Shown here one piece after another: positions 51,124 to 60,085 of a stretch of 64,000 nt of DNA (position 1 is its first letter; every line of letters starts with the position of its first letter). The stretch is taken from assembly GCF_029946505.1 (NCBI RefSeq), contig NZ_JARZHG010000040.1, positions 40,992-104,991 of the forward strand. The letters run 5' to 3'. This DNA comes from Polyangium sp. y55x31. GTDB taxonomy: Bacteria; Myxococcota_A; Polyangia; Polyangiales; Polyangiaceae. The notes below the pieces were generated by a model. That model worked only from the letters and a program-made list of their open reading frames with translations, was not told the DNA's origin and made no database searches. A program made the position numbers and the translations under genes.

Positions 51124-52368
51124 ATGGAGCAGCTCGGTGATTACCTCGTCCGGCGCCTGGTCGGCGAGGGGGGGATGGGCAAGGTCTACGAGGGCGAGGA
51201 GCGCCTGTCGAAGCGGCGCGTGGCCCTCAAGGTCCTGCACCCCGAGCTCGCGAGGAGTGAGACGGGCCGCAAGCTCTTCGTGAACGAGATGCAGATCCTC
51301 GCGCACCTCGAACACCCGAACGTGGTGCGCAGCCTCGCCAGCATCGAGGCGAACGGCCAGCTCGCGATGGTGCTCGAGTACCTCGACGGACGCACGCTGC
51401 GCACGGTGCTCGGCGAGGAGGGGCGGCTCCCGTGGACCGAGGCGATCCGCATCATCGCGGCCGTGGCCTCGGCGCTCTCCGCGGCGCACGGGCAGGAGCC
51501 GCCGATCATCCACCGCGATCTCAAGCCGGAGAACATCATGATCCTGACCGACGGCACGGTGAAGGTCATGGACTTCGGCATCGCCAAGATGCTGCAGGCG
51601 ATGAACCAGACCAACACGCAGAGCGTGGGCACGCTGCAGTACATGAGCCCCGAGCAGATCGACGCGCGCACCATCGATCACCGCGCCGACCTTTACGCGC
51701 TCGGGCTCGTGTTCTACGAGCTGCTCGCGGGCAAACCGCCGTTCTCCTCGGCCTCGCCGCGGCAGCTCCTGAACCTCCAGTGCACGGCGGAGCCGCCGCC
51801 GCTCGAAGCGGAGGTGCGGGCCGGTTTGCCGAAGGGCGTCGAGCAGCTCCTCTTCCAGCTCCTCGAAAAAGCGCCGGAGGATCGGCCCTACTTCGCGCAG
51901 GACGTGGTCGAGCGGCTCGAACCCTTCCAGGTCGCCGCGCCCGCGCCCGCGCGCACGAGCCCCGGCCGCATGAGCTCGCACGGCGCGACCACGCCGCACC
52001 AGAAATCCCCCACGCCCCGCACGATCCCCGAAGCGCCCGAGCCTTCCGACGAGGGCAGGCCCGCGACGCGATCGAGTGACCCGCGATCGGACAGGTCCAG
52101 CGACGACGCGAAGGCCACGCGGCGCGAGAGCGGCGGCGCGGGCGCGCGCAAGGACACGATCGCGCTCGTCGATCAGGTGGATCAAGGGCGCGAGGTGCCG
52201 ATGAAGGTCGCGGTCGGGATCATCGTGGGGCTGTCGCTGCTCGCGGGGCTCGGCGCGTATCTCGTGCGATCGACGCAATCTCCGGAGGACTCGTCCACGG
52301 GCGCGCCGACGGCGACGGCGACAGTGACGGCGAAGAGCACGGCGACGGGGAAGGTGAGGGGACGATGA
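51124..52368 (+). CDS. Ser/Thr protein kinase, first gene of electron-transfer operon
   Basis: 414 residues. Active-looking kinase: LVGEGGMGKVYEG, K36 in VALKVL, HRDLKPENIM near 129, DFGIAKML near 150, GTLQYMSPEQ. A disordered Pro/Ser/Arg-rich region (about 275-345) leads to one membrane helix (about 360-380) and a short Thr/Ala-rich extracytoplasmic tail. ATG 51124 (GTG 51121 is adjacent) with GGAG upstream. It overlaps the next gene by 4 bp, so kinase and redox proteins should be made together. Confidence 0.93.
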   Translation: MEQLGDYLVRRLVGEGGMGKVYEGEERLSKRRVALKVLHPELARSETGRKLFVNEMQILAHLEHPNVVRSLASIEANGQLAMVLEYLDGRTLRTVLGEEGRLPWTEAIRIIAAVASALSAAHGQEPPIIHRDLKPENIMILTDGTVKVMDFGIAKMLQAMNQTNTQSVGTLQYMSPEQIDARTIDHRADLYALGLVFYELLAGKPPFSSASPRQLLNLQCTAEPPPLEAEVRAGLPKGVEQLLFQLLEKAPEDRPYFAQDVVERLEPFQVAAPAPARTSPGRMSSHGATTPHQKSPTPRTIPEAPEPSDEGRPATRSSDPRSDRSSDDAKATRRESGGAGARKDTIALVDQVDQGREVPMKVAVGIIVGLSLLAGLGAYLVRSTQSPEDSSTGAPTATATVTAKSTATGKVRGR

Positions 52369-55300
52369 TGAAACGCGCGCGCCCCGAGGCGAGCGGGATC
52401 GAGGCTGGCGCGCCGTTGCCGCCGCTCGGGCGCGCGACGCGTTTCGCCTGCGAGGGCGGGCGCGAGCTGTTTCGTCTCCCTGCCTCGGACGAGGCCGCGG
52501 CGCGGCGGCTGCTCGGGTTTGGCGAGGCTTCGATCGGCGGGTTCACGCTCGGCGGCGCCGACGACGAGGGCGTGTGGATCGTGCGCCGGAAGCTCGGGAC
52601 GAACCTCGCGGAGCTCGTGCGCGAGCGGAAGGGGCCGTGGCCGTGGCGCGAGGCGCTCGGCATCACGCTCGCGGTCGCCGAGGGGCTCGCCGCGTGCGAG
52701 AAGGCGAGCCTCTTTCCGGGGCCGCTCTCGCTCGAAGGCGTGTACGTCGACGAGGAGGGCGCCGTGGTGGTCGCGGCGCCGCGGCTCGTGGGCGCGATCC
52801 TGGGCGCGCCGGAGGGCGGATCTCGCGGCGGATCGGCGGAGATCTCGCCGCGCTGGACGCCGCCCGAGCAGGCCGCGGGGGCCGTGTGGGACAGCGCCGC
52901 GAATCGGTACGTGCTCGGACTTTTGCTGTACCGACTTCTCGCGGGGGAGCACCCGTTCGCGGGCGCGGGCCTGCGTCATGCGCTCGACGAGGCGGCGCAA
53001 CGCGAGGCGCCGCCGTTCGTGGACGCCGTGGCGCGCGCGCTTCCGACGGGTTTGCAGAGCCTTTCCTTGCGGCTGCTCGATCCGGATCCGGCGCGGCGGC
53101 CGGATCGCGCCGTGACGATCACGCAGGAGCTCGGGCGTTTTCTGCGTGGTGAAAGCGTCGAAGCCGCGGCCCCGCGGCCTGCGCGAGATCGCAAGCCCGC
53201 TGAAATCCGCGCGCGAAAGGCGGATGAACCCGCGGGCGTATCGGCCGAACGACCCGCGCCAGCGCAACGTGCGTCCGCGGGAAAACCGGCCTCTGCAAAG
53301 AATGCCTGGATCTCCGCGGGTTTGCCCATCGGGGCGGGCCTGCTCGTCGCGGCGCTCGCTTTCTCGCGCCTCGCGCCTGCGCCGGCGGAGGCGCCCAAGC
53401 AGGACATCTCGCCCCTCACGCCGATCTCCGTCGTCGGCACCACGAGCGAGGCCTGCGCCTCGTGCCATCCGCGCCAGGCCGCGGAGTGGCGCCGCTCGGT
53501 GATGGCGCATTCGGTGAAGAGCCCGCTCTTCAATGGCCTCGAGAGCCTCATCGAGGAGCAGGTCGGCCGCGACGAGGATTGTCCGAACGGCGCCGGCATC
53601 CTCCGCCGCGTCAATGCTTCCACGGCCTGCCGCAATCGCCAGAGTGGTTTGCCCGTGACCGGCTCGGGCGGCGAGCACTGGTGCGTCAATTGCCACAGCC
53701 CCGCCGAGAAGATCGAGCGCCCCTTGCCGGCCTGGGACGGCCGCGCCGGCGGCGATCCGACGACGCGCAAGCCCGTGCGCGACTTGCTCGGCGCGCAGGG
53801 CATCGAGGGCATTTCCTGCGTTTTTTGCCACACCGTGCACGGCCCCGTGGGGGCGCGCGGCGGCGGTCGCGGCGGCTACGAGGGCAACCCCACCTGGACC
53901 TCGTTCGTCACGGGCGCCGTTTTTCCGGCCAGACCCGAGGACAACCGCGGATTGTTCGGCATCGCGAACAGCGGCTACGAACTGCGTAGCGATGAGCTCT
54001 TCTTCGAGAGCTCTCGCGCGCCGCGCCCCATTGCTTCGGCGTCGACGGCCGCGCCCGACAGCGTCGAGCCGCTCGTGCACCGCCGCCCGAGCGAGCGCGC
54101 GAACGCTTATCTCCGCACGAGCGAGTTCTGCGGGAGCTGCCACGATGTGCGCCTCTTCGGCTCCGACGTCCTCGGCGTGCAGAAGGGCGAGCATTTCAAG
54201 CGATTGCGCAACGCCTACTCAGAGTGGGCCGCCTGGGCCCGCGACGAGGAGCGACGCGGACGAACGCCCGCGACCTGCCAGGACTGCCACATGAGCACGT
54301 ATCCCGGCGTTTGCGAGCCGGGGCCATCCGCGAACGGCCAAGCCGAGCCCGAATGCCCGCCCGGCTCCCATTTCGTCGCCCGCGCGCCCGGCGTGTTCCC
54401 GACGGGGCGCTCCGCCGACAACTCGCCCAAGGCGACGAACGTCAGCACGCATTACTTCTCCGGCGTCGATCTCCCGCTCTCCGACGAGTTCCCCAATTCG
54501 CTCGTCGACGAGACGACCCTCGACGTGCACGGCATCCCGCTCGGCGCGCGCCGCCGCCGCGACCTGCTCCTGCGCCACACCTTCCGCTTCGAGATCGACG
54601 GCGCCCGCCGCGGCGGCGCGGGGCTCGAGATCCCGATCGTCGTGGAGAACGTGGGCGCCGGGCACCGCGTCCCCGCCGGATTCAGCCAGGAGCGCGAGTT
54701 CTGGGTGCACCTCGTCGTGCGGGATCGCGACGGCGGCGTCGTCTACGAGGTCGGCCGTGTGGGCCGGCCCGACGAGGATCTGCACGACAAAACGTTCGTC
54801 CGCGTGAACACGAACCCCTCGTCGCTCGACGAGCGCGGCCGCCCGATCGGCCTCTTCGGCGCCGACGTGCGCGACGGCCCCGATGTCCCGCGCTGGTCAC
54901 CTCCGCCCGAGCGCGGCGGCACCTCGTTCCGCGGCAAGGGCCTCGTCAACTTCCAGAACGGCTTTCTCCGTTGCGTCCGCTGCATCGGCGTGATCGGCCC
55001 CGACGGCCGCTGCGAGCCCGGTCCGGGGCAAGGGTTTTTCCGGGCCGATCGCTTCGACGACGGCGATTACGACATCGACACGGGCGAGTGCCGCTCGAAC
55101 CTCTCGCTCGATCACGCGCTCTTCGAGACGTACTTCCCCGTCGGCGCGCTCGACGCGTCGCGGGGCCAGGTGCGCGGGCCCGACGCGATCGTCGACACGC
55201 GATCACTCCCGCCGAACGTGCCGATCCGCTTCACGTACGACCTCGACGCCGGCACGCGCCGCGGGCCCTTCCGTGTCGAGGCGCGCCTGCTCTTTCGCGC

Positions 55301-55451
55301 GTTCCCGCCCTTCTTGATCCGGGCCTTCGCCGGGTACGAGCGTGAGCAGGCGCGGCGCGGCCTCCGCCCGAACGGGCCGAACGTGACCGAGGACATGTTG
55401 CGCCGGCTGGAGATCGTCGAGCTCGCGCGCGTCGACGTGGAGGTGCCGTGA
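52365..55451 (+). CDS. pseudokinase-TM-pentaheme cytochrome c fusion
   Basis: 1028 residues. Residues 24-260 follow a Ser/Thr kinase fold in their C-lobe (RWTPPEQAAGAVWDSAAN, LGLLLYRLLAGEHPFAG, LLDPDPARRP), but the VAIK Lys, HRD and DFG are missing: a pseudokinase. After a disordered Arg/Pro/Ala linker comes one membrane helix (313-337). The rest, presumably periplasmic, has five CxxCH haem motifs (CASCH 364, CVNCH 440, CVFCH 485, then CGSCH and CQDCH) of the cytochrome c554-like type and a beta-rich C-terminal domain. Predicted job: kinase-linked signalling coupled to a periplasmic electron carrier. It overlaps neighbours by 4 bp on both sides. Confidence 0.9.
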   Translation: MMKRARPEASGIEAGAPLPPLGRATRFACEGGRELFRLPASDEAAARRLLGFGEASIGGFTLGGADDEGVWIVRRKLGTNLAELVRERKGPWPWREALGITLAVAEGLAACEKASLFPGPLSLEGVYVDEEGAVVVAAPRLVGAILGAPEGGSRGGSAEISPRWTPPEQAAGAVWDSAANRYVLGLLLYRLLAGEHPFAGAGLRHALDEAAQREAPPFVDAVARALPTGLQSLSLRLLDPDPARRPDRAVTITQELGRFLRGESVEAAAPRPARDRKPAEIRARKADEPAGVSAERPAPAQRASAGKPASAKNAWISAGLPIGAGLLVAALAFSRLAPAPAEAPKQDISPLTPISVVGTTSEACASCHPRQAAEWRRSVMAHSVKSPLFNGLESLIEEQVGRDEDCPNGAGILRRVNASTACRNRQSGLPVTGSGGEHWCVNCHSPAEKIERPLPAWDGRAGGDPTTRKPVRDLLGAQGIEGISCVFCHTVHGPVGARGGGRGGYEGNPTWTSFVTGAVFPARPEDNRGLFGIANSGYELRSDELFFESSRAPRPIASASTAAPDSVEPLVHRRPSERANAYLRTSEFCGSCHDVRLFGSDVLGVQKGEHFKRLRNAYSEWAAWARDEERRGRTPATCQDCHMSTYPGVCEPGPSANGQAEPECPPGSHFVARAPGVFPTGRSADNSPKATNVSTHYFSGVDLPLSDEFPNSLVDETTLDVHGIPLGARRRRDLLLRHTFRFEIDGARRGGAGLEIPIVVENVGAGHRVPAGFSQEREFWVHLVVRDRDGGVVYEVGRVGRPDEDLHDKTFVRVNTNPSSLDERGRPIGLFGADVRDGPDVPRWSPPPERGGTSFRGKGLVNFQNGFLRCVRCIGVIGPDGRCEPGPGQGFFRADRFDDGDYDIDTGECRSNLSLDHALFETYFPVGALDASRGQVRGPDAIVDTRSLPPNVPIRFTYDLDAGTRRGPFRVEARLLFRAFPPFLIRAFAGYEREQARRGLRPNGPNVTEDMLRRLEIVELARVDVEVP

Positions 55452-57754
55452 CCTCGGGTTCGCCCGCGGCCTCGGGAGAGCGCGCGGCGTGGCCTTCGGC
55501 GGTGTGGGAGACGCCGGTGTTTCGTGGCCTCGACGCGCGCGCGCGCCGCGAGATCGAGGACGCGGGGCGCATGGTATCCGTGGCCGAGGGCGAGGTCGTG
55601 TACCGCGCGGGCGAGGCGGCGGGCGCGTTTTACGTGGTCGCCGAGGGGATCGTCGCGCTCTCGGCCGTGCGTCGCGGCGAGGATCGGGAGAGCGAGCTTC
55701 GCGTGGCGGGCAAAGCCGCGTCGTTCGGCGAGGAGGCGACGGCGTTCGGGGCGCGCAGCGCGACGGCCACGGCGCGCGCCTCGTCGCGGCTCTGCGAGGT
55801 GCCGGCGCACGTCTTTCAGCGCGCGGCGGCGCGCAGCGGCAAGGCCGAGGTCGCCGAGCGGCTCGAGCGGATCCTGCGCCGCGCCGCCACGCGCGACCTG
55901 CTCCACACGATGGCCTTCGCCCGCGCCCTCGATCCCGAGGACGTCGACGTCCTGCTCGACGCGGCCCGTTACCAGCGCTTCGAGCGCGGTCAGCCCGTCT
56001 ACCGCGAGGGTGATCCCTCGACGGACCTCTTCCTCGTCGCGGACGGGATGATCCAGATCCAGACCGACGACGGCGAGCGCCTGCGCGTCCGCGCCTACCT
56101 CGGCCGCGGCGATTTCTTCGGCGACGCGGAGATCGAGGCCGGATCGCCGCGCCTCACGAGCGCCGTCGCGAGCGGCCCGTCGCTGCTCATCGTCATCGAC
56201 GCGCGCACGTTCCGCGGCATCACGGCGCGCCATCCGGATCTGTTTGCCGCGCTCCGCCGCATCGCGCTCGATCAGCAGGCGTCGCAGCGATCGGTGATCG
56301 GCCGCGCCGCGGAGAACGCCACGCAGCACGCGTTTCGGGACCTCTACCGGCTCAAGGTCGCGCGCTCGCTGCTCGTCATCGACCTCGAGACCTGCGTGCG
56401 TTGCGGGCATTGCGCGTGGGGCTGCGCGGAGCTCCACGGCGAGGCGCGGATCGTGCGGCGCGGCGACAAGATGGTGGCGCGGGTCGAGGCACGATCCGAA
56501 GCGCCGCGCAGCTTGCTCTTGCCGAACTCGTGCCAGCACTGCGCGAACCCGAGCTGCATGATCGACTGCCCCACGGGCGCGATCGGCCGCGAGCCGGACG
56601 GCGAGGTCTTCATCCGCGAGGCGCTCTGCACGGGCTGCGGCGCCTGCGCCAAGGCCTGCCCCTGGGACAACATCCAGATGGCGGCCCGCCCCGCCGATTC
56701 GCCGCGCCCAGCGGGCGGCGCCTACCCCGACGTCGCCGTGAAATGCGACCTTTGCCGCGGCTACGAAGGCCCCGCGTGCGTGCAGGTCTGTCCCACCGGC
56801 TCGATCTTCCGCATGAACCCGAGCGAGGAGCTCGCCGACGTGCGCGACCTCGTCCTCGGCGGATCCACGGCCCGCGCCGAGGTCCAGAAGCAAGGCGCGA
56901 GCGCGACCGGCCTCGTCGCGGGCGGCGCGATCGCGGGTGCGGCGATCGCGGTCGTCGGCGCGATCATGCACGCGCGAGGCCTCTGGCGCGCGGACGCGGG
57001 GCTCGGCGGCGCGGCGGGCATCCTCGCGGCCGTGGGGTTCGTCCTGCTCGTCCTGTACGCCGTGCCGAAACGCCTCGTGCGCCTGTGGATGCGAAAGCGC
57101 GCGGGCGAGGAGAACGCCGAGCCACGCACGCCGGTCGCATCCCGCGTTCGTCCGCAGCTCGCGATTCACCTCGCGCTCGGCCTCGTCACGACGGGCCTCG
57201 TCTTCGCGCACGCGCCGATGCACCCGATCGCCCCGTCCACGGCCGGCGGCGCGCTCCGGCTCGTCTTCCTCGTGAGCGCGCTCGTGGGAGGCCTCTCGGC
57301 GCTCGCGTACGCCTTCGTCCCGCGCCGCATGGCCCGCATCGAGCGCTCGGCCGCGCTGCCCGAAGACTTCGCCGCCGCGCGCCGGGACCTCGTCGACAGG
57401 CTCTATCGCGAGGTGAGCGGCAAGAGTGATCTCGTGAAAAAGATCTTCGAGAAGATCCTCGTGCCGTTCGCGATGAGCTCCGCGGGACCGCTTCTCTTGC
57501 TCGCCTCGGGCAGGACGCTGCGTCAGGAGGAAGAGGTCTTGCGCGCGCGGATCGAGCGGGTCCTCGAAGGCCGCGGCAAAGAGCGGCTCGCGGGGCTCGA
57601 CGGGCTCGTGCGGATCGTCGTGGAGCTCCGCGCGCTGCCGGCACAGAGGCTCCTTTTGCGGCTGCTCCGCGTGGGGCTGCCCCTTCACATCCTGACGTTC
57701 GGCATGGCGATGGCGCTGCTCGTGGTCCACGTGGCGGCCGTGATGAAGCGGTGA
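55448..57754 (+). CDS. double cNMP-binding domain-ferredoxin membrane protein
   Basis: 768 residues from GTG 55448. Two CAP-type cyclic-nucleotide-binding domains (about 22-125 with SFGEEATAFGARSATATA; about 155-265 with GDFFGDAEIEAGSPRLTSAVA) precede a polyferredoxin of the DmsB/HybA type with four Cys sets: CVRCGHCAWGC (316-326), CQHCANPSCMIDCP, CTGCGACAKACP and CDLCRGYEGPACVQVCP. About five membrane helices follow (near 480-510, 515-540, 575-595, 607-630, 745-765), with His residues (LAIHLAL, FAHAPMH) that could bind haem b. Predicted: ligand-gated electron transfer between Fe-S clusters and membrane carriers. Overlaps the previous gene by 4 bp. Confidence 0.92.
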   Translation: MTSGSPAASGERAAWPSAVWETPVFRGLDARARREIEDAGRMVSVAEGEVVYRAGEAAGAFYVVAEGIVALSAVRRGEDRESELRVAGKAASFGEEATAFGARSATATARASSRLCEVPAHVFQRAAARSGKAEVAERLERILRRAATRDLLHTMAFARALDPEDVDVLLDAARYQRFERGQPVYREGDPSTDLFLVADGMIQIQTDDGERLRVRAYLGRGDFFGDAEIEAGSPRLTSAVASGPSLLIVIDARTFRGITARHPDLFAALRRIALDQQASQRSVIGRAAENATQHAFRDLYRLKVARSLLVIDLETCVRCGHCAWGCAELHGEARIVRRGDKMVARVEARSEAPRSLLLPNSCQHCANPSCMIDCPTGAIGREPDGEVFIREALCTGCGACAKACPWDNIQMAARPADSPRPAGGAYPDVAVKCDLCRGYEGPACVQVCPTGSIFRMNPSEELADVRDLVLGGSTARAEVQKQGASATGLVAGGAIAGAAIAVVGAIMHARGLWRADAGLGGAAGILAAVGFVLLVLYAVPKRLVRLWMRKRAGEENAEPRTPVASRVRPQLAIHLALGLVTTGLVFAHAPMHPIAPSTAGGALRLVFLVSALVGGLSALAYAFVPRRMARIERSAALPEDFAAARRDLVDRLYREVSGKSDLVKKIFEKILVPFAMSSAGPLLLLASGRTLRQEEEVLRARIERVLEGRGKERLAGLDGLVRIVVELRALPAQRLLLRLLRVGLPLHILTFGMAMALLVVHVAAVMKR

Positions 57755-57771
57755 GGGGAGGCGATCGTTCC

Positions 57772-60027
57772 ATGGCAGATCGCGATCGTCGGGACGAACC
57801 ATCCGCGGGCAAACCTCCGGCGGCGTTGCCCACGCTTTACGCCTCGCCCCTCGGCGACGCGCGCGATCGTGCCGCCGTCCCGCGCGAGCTCCCTCGCGGC
57901 CGCGCGGCCAAGCGAGCCGAAAAGACCTCCGACGTCACCCGCTTCCGCGGCGTCCTCACCGCGACGGTCGTCGCGGCCGCCGCAGCGGGCCTCTCCGCGT
58001 TCCTCTTCCCACCCCCTGGCGGACACGCCTCGCCCGGCCCCCTCTCGCGCCCGCACGCGCGCGCCGCGAGCGTCACCTGCGCGAGTTGCCACGGCACCGC
58101 AGGAGCCGAAAAACGCCCCGACGAAGCCTGCGCCTCCTGCCACGGTGCCCACGCGCCGCGACGCCGTCCGCACGAGCGCCTCTTCAAATCCGGCGCCCTC
58201 CGCTGCTCGACCTGCCATCCCATCCACCAGGCCGATCAGGGCGTCGCCTTCGTCCCTGGCGAGCCGCCGATCCGCTTCGCTCCCGGCGTCGAGCGCGCCC
58301 TCGACGACGCGACGCCCGCGCGCCTCCAAGCCACGGTCCCCATCGTCACCGCCGCGAGCTGCAAGGGATGCCACGACCCGCGCTCGCCGCGGGATCCCAT
58401 CTCCCGCTGCTTCGCCCCCGGCACCGAGAAGCTCGGCCCCGACAAACCGTCCCTCTGCTTCGACGAACATCAGACCGCACTGCCGCCGGACGCGCCCGAT
58501 CGCCCCGGCGCGCAGGCCCGCGGCCGCGTCTGCGCCGCGCAGCACGGCGACGATCGCCCCGTCGCCTGGGACGCCGCGCGCGACGTCGCCCTCGCCGTCC
58601 CGAAGCTCGATCGACCCGCGACGAGCGCCCTCTCGTGGCTCTGGCTCGGCACGGGCACGCTCGCGTTTGCGCTCACGCTCGGCCTCGTCCGCGGCTCGGG
58701 CGCCCTCCGCGCGCGCCGCCGCAGATCCCAGGACAAACCCCAGACCACCGAAGCGCGGCTCAAGCCCCAGACCCGCATTCGCCTCCCGCAGATCGACACC
58801 CAGACCTGCCTCGGCTGTTACGCCTGCGTCGACGCTTGCCCCTACGACGTGCTCGAAGTGCAGAAGTACGTCGCCGTCGTCGTGCGCCCCGAGGCCTGCT
58901 GCGGCCTCACGCTCTGCGAGCAACGTTGCCCGAACGGCTCGCTCCGCATCACCGACGGCGACACCATCGGCGACAGGCCACGCATCGACGACGCCCTCCA
59001 GAGCGAGGACACCCCCGGCCTTTTCCTCGCCGGCGACGTGACGGGCCTGCCGCTCATCAAAAACGCGATCCTCCAGGGCGCACACGCCGTCGAGAAGATC
59101 GCCGCGAGCCTCGAAGCGGAAGGGCCGCTTCCGGGCTCCGGCGAACGGCCGAAGGACCTCGTCATCGTGGGTGCGGGCCCCGCGGGCATCAGCGCGGCGC
59201 TCCGCGCGAAGGAGCTCGGCCTCTCGTTCGAGGTCATCGAGCAAGGCTCGGTCGCCCAGAGCATCCGCAGCTTCCCCCGCGGCAAGCTCGTCTTCGATCA
59301 ACCCCTCGACCTGCCCCTCACGGGCAAGCTCTGGCTGAAAGAATCCACGAAGGAAGAGCTCCTCTCGCACTGGATGCGCATCATCCGCAAGGAAGAGCTC
59401 CCCATCCGGCAAGACACGCGCATGACGGCCGTCTCGCGCGAGGCCGAGGGCAAGCTCTTCCGCATCGCGATGGAGCCGCGTGAGGGTGGCCCGCCGCGCG
59501 ACGTCCTCGCCCGCCGCGTGCTGCTCGCGATCGGCCAGCGCGGCACGCCTCGCCGCCTCCCCATCGAGCTCTCGCCCGACGTCGAGGCCCGCGTCCATTA
59601 CCACCTCGCCGACGCCCGAAGTTTTGAGGGCAAACGGGTCGTCGTGGTCGGGCTCGGCGACGTGGCCATGGAGATCGCCGTCGCCCTCGCCCGGCAGCCC
59701 GGCACCACCGTCACCGTCGTCCACCGCGGCCCGACCTTCACGCGTGGCAAGTCGCGCAACATCGACGAGGTCAAGCGCATGCACGCCGCCGGCCGCCTGA
59801 GCCTGCGCTTCGAGACCGAAATCGCCGCCCTCGCCCCGGACGCCGCCACCCTCCGCACCCGCGGCCGCGACGAGCGTGTCCCTTACGACGCCGTCTTCGT
59901 CCTCATCGGATCCATCCCCCCCTGGGACACCTTGAAAGCCTGCGGGGTCCGTGTGGCCGCGGAAGCGCACATGGGAGCAGATCGTTCCGCCTCGATCTTC
60001 GTCCAAGGACCCACCGGCGCACCGTAA
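57772..60027 (+). CDS. transmembrane tetraheme-ferredoxin-FAD oxidoreductase
   Basis: 751 residues. A membrane helix (61-80) is followed by a probably periplasmic segment with four CxxCH motifs (103, 120, 145, 197), a second helix (286-306), a ferredoxin-like domain with CLGCYACVDACPYDV (346-356) and CCGLTLCEQRCP (376-386), and a C-terminal thioredoxin-reductase-like flavoprotein with FAD motif VIVGAGPAGISAAL (464) and NAD(P) motif VVVVGLGDVAMEIA. The order suggests electrons move from NAD(P)H through FAD and Fe-S clusters to periplasmic haems, or the reverse. ATG 57772 with GGGGAGG upstream is preferred; GTG 57751 overlaps the previous stop. Confidence 0.92.
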   Translation: MADRDRRDEPSAGKPPAALPTLYASPLGDARDRAAVPRELPRGRAAKRAEKTSDVTRFRGVLTATVVAAAAAGLSAFLFPPPGGHASPGPLSRPHARAASVTCASCHGTAGAEKRPDEACASCHGAHAPRRRPHERLFKSGALRCSTCHPIHQADQGVAFVPGEPPIRFAPGVERALDDATPARLQATVPIVTAASCKGCHDPRSPRDPISRCFAPGTEKLGPDKPSLCFDEHQTALPPDAPDRPGAQARGRVCAAQHGDDRPVAWDAARDVALAVPKLDRPATSALSWLWLGTGTLAFALTLGLVRGSGALRARRRRSQDKPQTTEARLKPQTRIRLPQIDTQTCLGCYACVDACPYDVLEVQKYVAVVVRPEACCGLTLCEQRCPNGSLRITDGDTIGDRPRIDDALQSEDTPGLFLAGDVTGLPLIKNAILQGAHAVEKIAASLEAEGPLPGSGERPKDLVIVGAGPAGISAALRAKELGLSFEVIEQGSVAQSIRSFPRGKLVFDQPLDLPLTGKLWLKESTKEELLSHWMRIIRKEELPIRQDTRMTAVSREAEGKLFRIAMEPREGGPPRDVLARRVLLAIGQRGTPRRLPIELSPDVEARVHYHLADARSFEGKRVVVVGLGDVAMEIAVALARQPGTTVTVVHRGPTFTRGKSRNIDEVKRMHAAGRLSLRFETEIAALAPDAATLRTRGRDERVPYDAVFVLIGSIPPWDTLKACGVRVAAEAHMGADRSASIFVQGPTGAP

Positions 60028-60085
60028 GCTCGTGCTCGCGAGCACCGTTGTTGCAGGCGCCGATGCTCGAGACCCGGAGAGAGCC

